DNA of 64,000 nucleotides from Sulfobacillus thermosulfidooxidans DSM 9293. Its GTDB lineage: Bacteria; Bacillota; Sulfobacillia; Sulfobacillales; Sulfobacillaceae. The stretch spans positions 2,849,444-2,913,443 of the forward strand of contig NZ_FWWY01000001.1 of the NCBI RefSeq assembly GCF_900176145.1, written 5' to 3'. The notes under the pieces are model-generated. The model was not told the origin of the DNA, searched no databases, and worked only from the letters and a program-made list of their open reading frames with translations. The position numbers and the translations under genes are program-made. Below are positions 43,882-53,172 of the stretch, one piece after another; the stretch's first letter is position 1, and the number at the start of each line of letters is the position of its first letter.

Positions 43882-44907
43882 GTGGGTGTGCATCGCCGGT
43901 CAGCATCGAGCTATGCATTTGATGGTGTGGTGATTCGCTCTGCGGCGGCTGTGGTGGGGCCAAAAGAGGGGGAAGGCCCCTTGGGCTCGTACTTTGACCG
44001 GATTTGGCCATCTGAACTGAATAATCATTCGAGTTTTGAAGTCGCGGAACGAGCCTTATTGGTTGAAGCGCAAAATCTGACGTTGCAGAAAGGCGAGCAG
44101 GATTGGTTTAACGTGGACGTTGTCATGGGCGGCGATCTCTTAGACCAATTAATCTCGACCAATTTTGCTGCCCGCGAACATCAAAGACCTTTACTGGGAC
44201 TCTTTTCCGCTTGTGCCGTGTTTACTGAAGGCTTGGGCCTAGGGGCGCTAGCCATTGCCGGCCAGGGGCCTAAAACGGTTTTGGTTGGAGCAAGCAGCCA
44301 TCACATGGCCGCGGAACGGCAATTTCGCTATCCCATTGAACTGGGATATCAACGAACGCCGACGGCAGGATGGACGGCAACTGCAGCCGGATCCTGTCTA
44401 TTGTCTGGGAGCTCATCTGTGGATTCCGGAGATATTGTCATAGAAGCCGCAACCTTTGGCCGGGTTGTAGATTGGGGATCAAAAAATCCCAATGACATGG
44501 GTACCGCGATGGCCCCAGCAGCATTTGACACAATTAAACGACATCTTGAGGATTTTAACCGGGATATTTCGGATTATGACCAAATCTATACGGGCGATTT
44601 GGGCGTATTGGGTGTGAAGTTGCTTGATGCCTTGGCGAGTAAAGAAGGATTCGATTGGTCTCATCGACTCAATGACTGTGGGCGGTCCTTATATGATATT
44701 GAAAGACAAGATGTTCACAATGGGGGATCTGGTGCCGGATGCTCGGCCAGTGTCTTTTCAGGATTTCTTTATCACCAACTTCAACATGGACAGTTTCACC
44801 GCATTTTACTTGTCTCTACAGGGGCTTTATTTTCTCCCACAAGCTATCAACAAGGTGAAAGCATTCCTTCCATCGCCCATGCTGTCGCCATCTCCCGAGC
44901 TGATTAA
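43882..44907 (+). CDS. spoVAD: Stage V sporulation protein AD
   Basis: A 341-residue soluble protein with a thiolase-like fold: FGVRVSF is not seen, but the family pattern FFAREHQR-type NFAAREHQRPLLGLFSACA, PKNPNDMGTAMAPA and NGGSGAGCSA is clear. SpoVAD binds dipicolinic acid. The GTG start directly follows the spoVAC stop. It is followed by spoVAE after 59 bases. Confidence 0.93.
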   Translation: MGVHRRSASSYAFDGVVIRSAAAVVGPKEGEGPLGSYFDRIWPSELNNHSSFEVAERALLVEAQNLTLQKGEQDWFNVDVVMGGDLLDQLISTNFAAREHQRPLLGLFSACAVFTEGLGLGALAIAGQGPKTVLVGASSHHMAAERQFRYPIELGYQRTPTAGWTATAAGSCLLSGSSSVDSGDIVIEAATFGRVVDWGSKNPNDMGTAMAPAAFDTIKRHLEDFNRDISDYDQIYTGDLGVLGVKLLDALASKEGFDWSHRLNDCGRSLYDIERQDVHNGGSGAGCSASVFSGFLYHQLQHGQFHRILLVSTGALFSPTSYQQGESIPSIAHAVAISRAD

Positions 44908-44966
44908 CGTAAAGAAGTCGGGAAAATGACAGCCCGGTGGGTTGATTATTAATAGGGGGTAACAGC

Positions 44967-45317
44967 ATGACATTTTTATGGGCCTTCGTCATAGGTGGTC
45001 TTTTATGTGTCTTGGCACAGCTGGTCTTAGATTTGTTTCCAGTAACACCGGCTCACGTTTTAGTGTTGTTTGTCGTTTTAGGAGCCATATTCGGCGGAGT
45101 AGGGCTTTATGGCAAGTTAGTCAGTTTTGCCGGGGCTGGAGCGACAGTTCCCCTGCCGGGGTTTGGATACACATTGGTAACGGGAATTGGGGAAGCCGTG
45201 AAGACCAAAGGGGTCTTAGGCTTACTCACTGGAGGACTCACGGCTGCTGCGGGCGGCATTAAAGCAGCCGTGTTGTTTGGACTAACAGCGGCTTTGGTGT
45301 TTAAGCCGAAGACTTAA
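44967..45317 (+). CDS. spoVAE: Stage V sporulation protein AE (AEb)
   Basis: A 116-residue membrane protein with GGLLCVLAQLVLDL and GAGATVPLPGFGYTL, typical of SpoVAEb. It is part of the dipicolinic-acid channel. TAGGGGG lies before the ATG. The pattern resembles SpoVAC, its distant paralogue. Confidence 0.93.
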   Translation: MTFLWAFVIGGLLCVLAQLVLDLFPVTPAHVLVLFVVLGAIFGGVGLYGKLVSFAGAGATVPLPGFGYTLVTGIGEAVKTKGVLGLLTGGLTAAAGGIKAAVLFGLTAALVFKPKT

Positions 45318-45334
45318 TCATAAGGGGGATCATT

Positions 45335-45904
45335 ATGCGTGCTAAACCCGTCATTATTGTCACAGATGGTGACAACACGGCTTATGAAGCCTTAAAAGCC
45401 GCGAGTGAATCGTTAAATCTCTATGTATTAGAAGAATCAAAAGGGAATCCCACTCCCCTTAGTGGCCAGGAGTTAGTCAAAGCTATTACTCGCGTACCTG
45501 AGGAACCCGTCGTAGTCATGGTCGATGACCGGGGCGAGGCCGGAACGGGAGCCGGAGAAAAGGCACTGGAAGTTCTCATGAACGCTCCAGAATTGAATGT
45601 GTTGGGCGTTATTGCGGTGGCCGCCAATACCCATCCGGTGGACGGGGTCCCTATTGATTCCTCGGTGACAGATCATGGGCGTATTATTTCCCATGCTGTG
45701 GATAAAGAGGGACACCAAGTGACCTCGTCGCGCCTTTACGGCGATACAGTAGATGTCCTCGAAGATGATGCGGGTCACGTACCCATAATTGGGCTAGGCG
45801 ATCCGGGCAAAATGCATGGGAACGACAGTGTTGAACATGGTGTTCCCGCGACTAAAAGGGCTTTGGAAGAGATTTTGCAAAGGAGTGGGTATGATGCCAG
45901 TTGA
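45335..45904 (+). CDS. spoVAEa: SpoVAEa-like soluble protein
   Basis: A 189-residue soluble protein with VVVMVDDRGEAGTGAGEKAL and GVPIDSSVTDHGRI, matching SpoVAEa. Its biochemical role is not established. AAGGGGGA lies before the ATG. Its end overlaps spoVAF by 14 bases. Confidence 0.9.
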   Translation: MRAKPVIIVTDGDNTAYEALKAASESLNLYVLEESKGNPTPLSGQELVKAITRVPEEPVVVMVDDRGEAGTGAGEKALEVLMNAPELNVLGVIAVAANTHPVDGVPIDSSVTDHGRIISHAVDKEGHQVTSSRLYGDTVDVLEDDAGHVPIIGLGDPGKMHGNDSVEHGVPATKRALEEILQRSGYDAS

Positions 45905-47420
45905 CTATTTGTTGCACGGTAAAGCCATGGTCCACTCCCATGAGATTTCGCGCGACCTCAAGGCAAATGTGCAGTGGTTAAAGGAATATTTAGGATATAA
46001 AGAAACGTTTGATCTGATTGTAAGGGAATTTAAGATTGGATCCCGACAAGTCGCTTTAGTATATCTTGATTCTTTCGTCAGTCAGACAGACTTGACCTTA
46101 ATTATGCAGGAATTATTTAAAACGCCTGATGATCAATTAAACCATCCCAGTTTGGCGATTTTGCTCAACCGCAAAATTCCGTTTATCGAAATCACTCCGG
46201 AAACCGCGTTGGATAAGACAGCAGACCAAATTTTAGCAGGGCCCGCTGCCTTATTAGTAGACGGCATTACCCACGCTATCATTATGGATGTCCGAAAATA
46301 TCCGGATCGCAATCCCAGCGAGCCATCATTAGAGCGTGTTTTACGGGGGCCGAAGGACGGATTTGTGGAAACCCTTATTTTTAACACGATTCTTATTCGA
46401 AGACGACTTCGCGATCCCAATTTACGGATTGAAATTCATGAAGTGGGACGACGTTCGCGAGCGGATGTGGCATTGATTTATATTAAGGATATTGCGGACG
46501 ATTATTTTGTTCGACAGATTCGCAAACGGATTAAGGATATCAACGTGGATGCGCTGACAATGTCGGAAAAAGCTCTTCAGGAATGGATTATGCATAAGCC
46601 GTGGTGGAATCCCTTTCCCAATAGCCGATTTACAGAGCGACCGGATGTGGCGGCGGAACACCTGACCGAGGGCCATGTTTTGGTGATGATTGATACATCG
46701 CCCAACGCGATGATTTTACCGGTATCCTTTTTCTCATTCTTGCAATCGGTTGAGGAATATCATGAAGATGTGATGGTTGGAACCTATTTAAAATGGGTCC
46801 GTTTTTTGGGGGTGGCATTGTCATGGTTTCTTCCGCCGTTATGGTACGCTATGCTCGTCAGTCACACCCACTTACCAGATGGATGGCAGACCCTCATTCA
46901 TCCTACAGTGACGGAAATTCCCATCATCTGGCAGCTCATTGGTGCCGAGATTGGCGTGGATCTCCTGCGTTTGGCTCTGACATTTAGTCCTGATCCCCTG
47001 ACCCAATCGATGGGATTTTTTGGTGCCATCCTGTTAGGCGATATTGCTGTGAAAGCGAAACTGATTGATGCCCAAGTGATGGTTTTTGTGGCTATTGCCG
47101 CGGTGGGCACCTTTTCCGCTCCGGATATCGACTTTGGTATGGCCGTGCGTCTCTTGCGAATTTTCCTGCTCATTATGACCGGGCTCGGAGAGTTAGTAGG
47201 TGTACCGTGGGACGGATTTTTCTTAGGTATTCTCATCCCCATCATTATCCTCGTGAGGACCAATTCATTTGGTATGCGGTATTCATGGCCTGTGTATCCG
47301 TTAGATGGGAGTGCATTAGGCTCGGAATTTATCCGCAAACCCTTGAACCGTAAATTCTTAAGGCCATCGATTACGCTGCCTATTGATAAAACGCACCGCC
47401 GCCCCAAACCCAAAGTTTAG
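45891..47420 (+). CDS. spoVAF: SpoVAF / GerA-like spore germination protein
   Basis: A 509-residue membrane protein of the GerAA/SpoVAF family, with IEIHEVGRRSRADVALIYI, VLVMIDTSPNAMILPVSF and a C-terminal membrane half (about four helices). It acts with the SpoVA channel in germination. AAGGAG lies before the ATG (ATGATG). It is the last gene before a strong terminator. Confidence 0.92.
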   Translation: MMPVDYLLHGKAMVHSHEISRDLKANVQWLKEYLGYKETFDLIVREFKIGSRQVALVYLDSFVSQTDLTLIMQELFKTPDDQLNHPSLAILLNRKIPFIEITPETALDKTADQILAGPAALLVDGITHAIIMDVRKYPDRNPSEPSLERVLRGPKDGFVETLIFNTILIRRRLRDPNLRIEIHEVGRRSRADVALIYIKDIADDYFVRQIRKRIKDINVDALTMSEKALQEWIMHKPWWNPFPNSRFTERPDVAAEHLTEGHVLVMIDTSPNAMILPVSFFSFLQSVEEYHEDVMVGTYLKWVRFLGVALSWFLPPLWYAMLVSHTHLPDGWQTLIHPTVTEIPIIWQLIGAEIGVDLLRLALTFSPDPLTQSMGFFGAILLGDIAVKAKLIDAQVMVFVAIAAVGTFSAPDIDFGMAVRLLRIFLLIMTGLGELVGVPWDGFFLGILIPIIILVRTNSFGMRYSWPVYPLDGSALGSEFIRKPLNRKFLRPSITLPIDKTHRRPKPKV

Positions 47421-47454
47421 TGGAGTTGAGGGCAAAATTTAAAGCGCTTGACCC

Positions 47455-47500
47455 AAGACGAGTCATCACCGTGTGAAACTCCGATGACTCGTCTTGTTAT
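47455..47500 (+). terminator. Strong terminator after the spoVA operon
   Basis: A 13-bp perfect stem (AAGACGAGTCATC with GATGACTCGTCTT) with a 15-base loop and a short T-rich tail (GTTATT). Confidence 0.85.
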
Positions 47501-47544
47501 TCATATATCAAGGAATTCGCCCATGAATAAGTGGTGTCAGATCG

Positions 47545-47573
47545 TTGACCCTCTTGCGATCGAATGATAGGCT
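47545..47573 (+). promoter_or_regulatory. Probable promoter of lysA
   Basis: TTGACC and TAGGCT with a 17-base spacer and an extended TGA just before the -10 box, about 50 bases ahead of the gene. Confidence 0.5.
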
Positions 47574-47624
47574 AAAACCAATGATCAGGACAACGGGTCA
47601 ATTGTAGGCCATGAGGGGGATTTG

Positions 47625-48947
47625 ATGTTTCCGGATACGTATCAGAGGGATGAGCACAACCGAATCTCCATAGGGGGCGTGCCGATTCGCCAGTTGGCTG
47701 AAGCTTACGGCACACCCTTATATGTATTGGATTATGCGACAATGTTACACCGTATTCATGCTTTTCAAGAGGCATTAAATGAAATGACTCCACCGGGCCG
47801 CGCCTTCTATGCTGGGAAAGCCTTTTTGACTACGGCGATGGCGGGATTCTTAAATGCTCACGGCATGGGTCTCGATGTTGTGTCGGGCGGCGAGTTATAT
47901 ACCGCTATCGCGGCCGGATTTGATATGCAAAACATTGTGTTTCATGGCAATGTGAAAACCGCTGAAGAAATCCAATTGGCGCTGGAGCATAACGTGGGAT
48001 ATGTGGTGGTTGATTCACTTGATGAGTTACATCTTATCGATGAGATTGCTGCTCGCATGTCAATCAAAGCTCCAGTCCTTTTACGACTTACTCCGGGGAT
48101 TGAGGCGCATACCCACGCATTTATCCAAACGGGACAATTTGATTCGAAATTCGGATTTAGCATGAAGGATGGCATTCACGAGGAAGCCGTCAGTGTGGCA
48201 CTAGCGTCTTCACATATCGATTTAAAGGGCTTTCATGCGCACATTGGATCTCAGATCTTCGATGAAGATCCTTTTGTGCATAATGCCATGCGGCTTATGG
48301 AATTTATCCAATCTTTATGGGAACAGCGCCGATTTTGGCCGGAGGTCTTGGATATCGGAGGAGGATTCGGTGTGCAATATACCCACAAGGATGATCCTCC
48401 GGAAGTGCCGAGCATTTTGGCCCGGGTCAATCAAGCCGTTCAAGCCCTGACGCCTAGGGAATGCGAACCACCGGTAATATTTATTGAACCGGGCCGGGCT
48501 ATAGTCGCCGAAGCCGGCGTGACCGTTTATCAGGTTAATGCCACCAAAACGGTTCCCGGTGGTAAAAACTATATCGCTGTAGATGGGGGAATGGGGGACA
48601 ATATTCGTCCCGCCCTTTATCAAGCCGAATATATGGCGCAGGTTGATGGGAAGCCCATAGACGGGGTTGCCCTTTATACCCTTGCTGGACGATATTGCGA
48701 AAGCGGAGACATCTTAATCCGCGACGTCGTCTTGCCTCCTGTAGAAGTGGGAGATTACGTGGTGGTGTTCGGTACCGGTGCGTACAATTATGCCATGTCG
48801 TCCAATTATAATCGTGTCCCTAAACCAGCAGTAGTTTTGGTCGCGGATGGACACAGCCAGTTATGGGTGAAACGTGAAACCTATCAAGATTTGGTTGCGC
48901 AAGATCTGCCTTGGCGAGATCCTGCCGACTTGCGTGATTTCCTATAG
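47625..48947 (+). CDS. lysA: Diaminopimelate decarboxylase
   Basis: A 440-residue PLP enzyme: pyridoxal-lysine in FYAGKAFLT (K65), HGNVKTAEEI, HAHIGSQI, DIGGGFGV, the PLP-phosphate motif EPGRAIVAEAG and the substrate-side CESGD. It makes lysine from meso-diaminopimelate. ATG at 47625 is likely, as GAGGGGGA lies just before; a TTG directly upstream is also in frame. It is followed by trpS. Confidence 0.96.
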   Translation: MFPDTYQRDEHNRISIGGVPIRQLAEAYGTPLYVLDYATMLHRIHAFQEALNEMTPPGRAFYAGKAFLTTAMAGFLNAHGMGLDVVSGGELYTAIAAGFDMQNIVFHGNVKTAEEIQLALEHNVGYVVVDSLDELHLIDEIAARMSIKAPVLLRLTPGIEAHTHAFIQTGQFDSKFGFSMKDGIHEEAVSVALASSHIDLKGFHAHIGSQIFDEDPFVHNAMRLMEFIQSLWEQRRFWPEVLDIGGGFGVQYTHKDDPPEVPSILARVNQAVQALTPRECEPPVIFIEPGRAIVAEAGVTVYQVNATKTVPGGKNYIAVDGGMGDNIRPALYQAEYMAQVDGKPIDGVALYTLAGRYCESGDILIRDVVLPPVEVGDYVVVFGTGAYNYAMSSNYNRVPKPAVVLVADGHSQLWVKRETYQDLVAQDLPWRDPADLRDFL

Positions 48948-48962
48948 AAAAGAGGACGGACA

Positions 48963-49973
48963 GTGAGTGTGGCCACAACGATGAAGGATCGTGTCTTATC
49001 AGGAATGCAACCTTCTGGAGCACTTCATATTGGGAATTGGATGGGTGCATTAGATAACTGGGTGAAAATGCAAGACATCTACGACTCGTATTTTATGGTT
49101 GCAGATTTCCATTCCCTTACGACAGGCTATCATGACACCCGTCAGCTTCCTTCTATGGTCTTTAATATGGTCGTAGATTGGCTAGCTGCGGGACTGGATC
49201 CGCAACGATCCATTATTTTTCGCCAATCCATGGTACCTCAACATGCGGAGTTACATCTTTTACTCAGCATGATTACACCTCTGGGATGGTTAGAGCGGGT
49301 TCCCAGTTACAAGGAAAAATTGAAGGAATTAGCTCAGCGTGATATTCATACCTATGGATTTTTAGGCTATCCGGTTTTAATGTCATCGGATATCATTCTT
49401 TATCGTGCAAACAAGGTCCCTGTGGGTCAAGATCAGGTTCCTCATGTTGAGTTGACCAGGGAAATTGTTCGCCGGTTTAACACGTTGTATGGCGATGTCT
49501 TGGTCGAACCGGAAGCGGTCTTAACTGAGGCGCGTGTGCTTCCGGGATTAGACGGTAAAAAGATGAGTAAGAGTTATGGGAACACGTTAGCCCTAGGAGA
49601 ACCAGCCGACAGCATCACAAAGAAAATCCGCGTCATGGTGACCGATCCCGCACGGGTAAAGCGTTCTGATCCTGGTCACCCTGAAGTGTGTCCGGTATTT
49701 AGTTTGCATAAAGTGTTTAGTGAGCAGCAAACCGTTGAGGAAATTGATCAGGCTTGTCGGAACGCTACGATTGGCTGTGTAGATTGCAAAGCGCTTTTGG
49801 CCGGGTCAATCAATACCCGCTTAGATCCGATTCGGGAACGGCGCACTCAATGGGAAGCCCATCCAGAACAAGTGGAAGAAATTCTTCAAGAGGGTGCGAA
49901 ATCTGCCCAAAAATTAGCCCAAGCGACCATGGACGAGGTTAAAGATGCCATGCATCTGAACGCCCTGCAATGA
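48963..49973 (+). CDS. trpS: Tryptophanyl-tRNA synthetase
   Basis: A 336-residue class I synthetase: GMQPSGALHIGNWMGAL with HIGN at 22-25 and KMSKS at about 198-202. It has full TrpRS pattern (PVGQDQVPHVELTREI). It charges tRNA-Trp. The start is GTG with AAAGAGGA upstream. Its stop overlaps the next gene by four bases (ATGA). Confidence 0.96.
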   Translation: MSVATTMKDRVLSGMQPSGALHIGNWMGALDNWVKMQDIYDSYFMVADFHSLTTGYHDTRQLPSMVFNMVVDWLAAGLDPQRSIIFRQSMVPQHAELHLLLSMITPLGWLERVPSYKEKLKELAQRDIHTYGFLGYPVLMSSDIILYRANKVPVGQDQVPHVELTREIVRRFNTLYGDVLVEPEAVLTEARVLPGLDGKKMSKSYGNTLALGEPADSITKKIRVMVTDPARVKRSDPGHPEVCPVFSLHKVFSEQQTVEEIDQACRNATIGCVDCKALLAGSINTRLDPIRERRTQWEAHPEQVEEILQEGAKSAQKLAQATMDEVKDAMHLNALQ

Positions 49974-50662
49974 TATCCAGTGAGCAGCAAGACCTAGATC
50001 CCGGATGGGAAGAAAATGTGCAGGCACTGGCTCTTAAAGTGAGACGCCGGCCCCTTTTTGCCCGAGAATTACGGTTGTTGCAATTGGTTCGCTTTTTGTC
50101 AGAACGTTGGCGTACGGTCAGCGACTTGCAAACAGTGAGTGAAGAGGCTCCCGTTACAGCCTGGATTATCCGGCGGAAGTCGGACGTGGTATTACCCCAG
50201 GTGGAACCGGAAAATGAACCTGAAGTCTTGGAGCCGGTGGAAGAGCATGATGAGGCATGGATTGAACCGGCAACAATGGCTTTGCAACAACTTTGGCATA
50301 GCGCTCAAGCCTTTTATTCGCGCCCGGTATCGTTGCAAAGTGCACATCCTTATCGGCCCATTAAGGGGGCGACAGTGTGGAAGTTGGCGTGGTCTTGGCC
50401 CCGCTTGCATGTCCCCAAATCGTCTATTCCCGAACGGGTGGTGACGGCTGAGAATGATCCGTTGGAGGTCCGCATGGATCAATTTATGCGTCGCCTCCGT
50501 TCTTACGAGCGTCCTGTGCCCTTCGAGCTGATGGTCAATGCCCATCAGCCCTCGGAGGTTGTCACCACATTTTTAGCTATGGTGCATTTATGGCATCGTC
50601 AAGAAGTTCAGGTGGAACAGCCTGGCGCCTTCGATCCGATTTGGATTTCGCTTGGAGGATAA
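49970..50662 (+). CDS. scpA: Divergent segregation and condensation protein A (ScpA-like)
   Basis: The protein (230 residues) is recognised mainly by position and by its C-terminal end (VTTFLAMVHLWHRQEVQVEQPGAF), which matches the ScpA winged helix that binds SMC. The N-terminal half lacks the usual FxGPLDLLL motif and is hard to align. It sits between trpS and scpB, coupled to both (ATGA at the start, six bases at the end). It is a kleisin in the SMC-ScpAB complex by inference. Confidence 0.75.
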   Translation: MISSEQQDLDPGWEENVQALALKVRRRPLFARELRLLQLVRFLSERWRTVSDLQTVSEEAPVTAWIIRRKSDVVLPQVEPENEPEVLEPVEEHDEAWIEPATMALQQLWHSAQAFYSRPVSLQSAHPYRPIKGATVWKLAWSWPRLHVPKSSIPERVVTAENDPLEVRMDQFMRRLRSYERPVPFELMVNAHQPSEVVTTFLAMVHLWHRQEVQVEQPGAFDPIWISLGG

Positions 50663-50668
50663 TGAATA

Positions 50669-51214
50669 ATGAGCTTGCAATATGATTTGATGATAATGCG
50701 AAAAGTTGAAGCCCTATTATTTACGCAAAAGGATCCAGTCTCCAGTGACCAACTGGCTCTATGGTTAGACATGGACCCCCGGCATATTCCCGATCTTCTG
50801 GAATCCTTTGGTCAATATTTACAATCACGGCAATCCGGATTATGTGTGCGTCAGATCGCTGGAGGATATCTATTGGCCACGGCACCTGATTTATCCTCCT
50901 TTCTAGACGAGCGATTGGGCAGACAGGCGCCTGAACCGTTGTCAGCTGCAGCTTGGGAAGTCTTGGCGATTATTGCGTATAAACAGCCCATCACCCGTTT
51001 AGAAATTGAGGCTTTACGCCAAACGAATTCGGAACGGGCTCTTGATACCCTTGTAAATCGCGAACTCATTGAACAAGTCGGCCGCAAAGAAGCTCCTGGC
51101 CGCCCCATTCTTTATGGCACGACAGTACAGTTTCTCAAAGAGTTTGGCCTGGATTCTTTAGAGCAACTCCCTCCTTTACCGCTCCTACCGCAAGACTCTT
51201 CCACATCCGGATAA
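50669..51214 (+). CDS. scpB: Segregation and condensation protein B
   Basis: A 181-residue protein with tandem winged helices: KVEALLFTQKDPVSSDQLA, WEVLAIIAYKQPITRLEIE and VGRKEAPGRPILYGTT, the ScpB hallmarks. It dimerises on ScpA in the SMC complex that helps chromosome segregation. GGAGG lies upstream, in the end of scpA. Confidence 0.95.
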   Translation: MSLQYDLMIMRKVEALLFTQKDPVSSDQLALWLDMDPRHIPDLLESFGQYLQSRQSGLCVRQIAGGYLLATAPDLSSFLDERLGRQAPEPLSAAAWEVLAIIAYKQPITRLEIEALRQTNSERALDTLVNRELIEQVGRKEAPGRPILYGTTVQFLKEFGLDSLEQLPPLPLLPQDSSTSG

Positions 51215-51281
51215 TATTAGCAGCACGCGTATAATTTTCTGAGGGTTGTGACACCCTATACATGTCAATTTCGTGTAGTGG

Positions 51282-51860
51282 GTGATCGCAATCGCAGTCT
51301 TCCTGGCTACCAGTTTTGGGGTTGTGGTTGTCGGAGTCTTGTTGGTACCGGTCACAACCACGATCAAGGTGTTTGGTCAAGGAACTCAATGGACGATGGG
51401 CTTTAACGCCACAATTCTCGGTTGGCACAGTAACCATGCCTGGCGTGTTCCCATGACTCCGGCACAAAAGGTTAAGCCGACTACAGGGTTTGACCCCAAA
51501 AGGGTGTCGCAAGGATTCACGGGTCTTAAAATCTATAGCCATTTTGTGAAAACGCTATGGGATAGAACGTCCGTAACCAACTTTTCTTGTGTGTTGTATT
51601 TAGGGCTAGCGGAAGCCGCCAGCACGGCCCTAATTATTGGCCTGTTGAATAATTTGCTGGGGCCTTGGGTAAGCTTGCGCATAGCACCGAGAAGTTCCCG
51701 CCGCCCGGTTTATGGGATTTATCCCGTATGGGATCGCGTGCAATTCCAAGGAGAATTTAACGCGACGATACGATTTCGGATCATCAATCTGGTCGAAGCA
51801 TCCCTCGCGGCGTTGATTCGAGCCATTTTCCTCTTGATCCATGGGCGTTACCACAAATAG
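51282..51860 (+). CDS. DUF2953 family protein
   Basis: A 192-residue protein with an N-terminal membrane helix and a C-terminal half with RFRIINLVEASLAALIRAIFLL, as in DUF2953 proteins encoded near ytfJ in spore formers. Its role is unknown. The GTG start has no clear ribosome site. It lies between scpB and ytfJ, an arrangement common in Firmicutes. Confidence 0.75.
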   Translation: MIAIAVFLATSFGVVVVGVLLVPVTTTIKVFGQGTQWTMGFNATILGWHSNHAWRVPMTPAQKVKPTTGFDPKRVSQGFTGLKIYSHFVKTLWDRTSVTNFSCVLYLGLAEAASTALIIGLLNNLLGPWVSLRIAPRSSRRPVYGIYPVWDRVQFQGEFNATIRFRIINLVEASLAALIRAIFLLIHGRYHK

Positions 51861-51926
51861 GTGTGTAGGAACATTTTACGACGACAAGCGGCAGCCAGAC
51901 AAAACTTTGAGGTAGGAGTGAACGTT

Positions 51927-52394
51927 GTGGAACATATCACCAACACGGACTCGCATGCATATAAAGAGGGACATCCTATTGAAAGTCTCATGAAAACCGC
52001 CATGGAATCGATTAAAGGCATGATTGATGTGAATACGGTGGTGGGTCAACCAGTTCAGACGCCTGATGGCGGCACAATTATTCCGGTGTCACGTGTTTCC
52101 TTTGGATTTGCCGCGGGGGGTGGTGAATATTGGAAACGCGAAAGTGACGGGCCTGGGCATCCTTTTGGCGGTGGGAGTGGAGCCGGAGTGACGGTTCATC
52201 CCGTGGGATTTCTGGTGGCTCATGGAGACAATGTCCGGTTACTCTCTGTCGATCGCGGAGATGTGCTCGAATCGATTGTGAATAATGTGCCTCAACTTAT
52301 CGACCAAATCCAGCATCTCATCAGCGGCAACAGTAAACCGAAGGCCCAAGACCACACCACAACGCTGGTCGATCCCCAAGACTTGTCTCAATAG
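51927..52394 (+). CDS. ytfJ: GerW-family sporulation protein YtfJ
   Basis: A 155-residue protein with the YtfJ pattern HPIESLMKTAMESIKGMIDV, VGQPVQTPDGGTIIPVSRV and glycine-rich FGGGSGAGVTVHPVGFLV. It acts in spore formation or germination. GTG at 51927 is preferred since GGAG lies nine bases upstream; the frame is open a further 22 codons. It ends 10 bases before Ku. Confidence 0.9.
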   Translation: MEHITNTDSHAYKEGHPIESLMKTAMESIKGMIDVNTVVGQPVQTPDGGTIIPVSRVSFGFAAGGGEYWKRESDGPGHPFGGGSGAGVTVHPVGFLVAHGDNVRLLSVDRGDVLESIVNNVPQLIDQIQHLISGNSKPKAQDHTTTLVDPQDLSQ

Positions 52395-52404
52395 GGGGAC
52401 GCTC

Positions 52405-53172
52405 GTGAGAAGCCTGTATAAAGGGGTTATTGGTTTTGGTCTGGTCTCTATCCCCATCCAGGTGTATAAAGCGATGGATGATGAGAAAGTGGAGATTCAT
52501 TGGCTTCACAAGGTGTGTGGATCCAGGATTCAATATCGCAAATATTGTCCCATCTGCCATGTTGAAGTCGAACCCGGTGAAATTGTGCGAGGGGCTCCTG
52601 TACCGGATGGACGTTATGTGGTGCTCGAGGATCAGGACATCATCCAACCGTCGAAAGACCATAACGTGACCATCATGAGTTTTCATCTGTTAGATGCCAT
52701 TGATCCGGTTTATTTCCGGCAAGCCTACTGGCTAAAACCTCTGCCAGGTGGGCACAAGGCTTACCGGTTATTAGCGGAGACAATGCAGGATACGCATTTA
52801 GTCGCGTTGGCGGAGCTGACGCTTCGCTCTAAGCCGTCCTTAGCCGTGGTCCGGACCTTTCACTCGTCGACCTTGATGATGCACACCCTGTATTTTCCGG
52901 AAAGTTTGCGTGAAGAAGGAAAAAACTTTGGTGATGTATCCGTGCAAATATCTGACAAAGAACGGGATATGGCCATAATGTTAGTGAAACAAATGCAGGA
53001 GCCATTTGTCCCCGAACGCTATCCCAATGAAGCCAAGCGAGAGCTGTTAGAACGGATACAAGCATTAATGCCCTCAGCAATAACCCCGGAGGAAACCCAT
53101 ACAACCCGGGAGGTGATGTCCTTGATGGAACAATTACGGGCATCAGTGTCGCAGACAGCCCAAAGGGTATGA
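52405..53172 (+). CDS. ku: Ku protein (NHEJ)
   Basis: A 255-residue bacterial Ku homodimer protein: YKGVIGFGLVSIPIQVYKA at the N-terminus, and a zinc-type CX2C pair in YCPICHVEV. It binds DNA ends for non-homologous end joining. GTG at 52405 follows GGGGGAC; a longer upstream reading overlaps ytfJ in another frame. Its end overlaps the ligase gene by four bases. Confidence 0.95.
   Translation: MRSLYKGVIGFGLVSIPIQVYKAMDDEKVEIHWLHKVCGSRIQYRKYCPICHVEVEPGEIVRGAPVPDGRYVVLEDQDIIQPSKDHNVTIMSFHLLDAIDPVYFRQAYWLKPLPGGHKAYRLLAETMQDTHLVALAELTLRSKPSLAVVRTFHSSTLMMHTLYFPESLREEGKNFGDVSVQISDKERDMAIMLVKQMQEPFVPERYPNEAKRELLERIQALMPSAITPEETHTTREVMSLMEQLRASVSQTAQRV

Noticed and set aside
46898-47413. Minus-strand frame of 171 codons inside spoVAF
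   Set aside because: Shadow of the membrane half of SpoVAF; no ribosome site.
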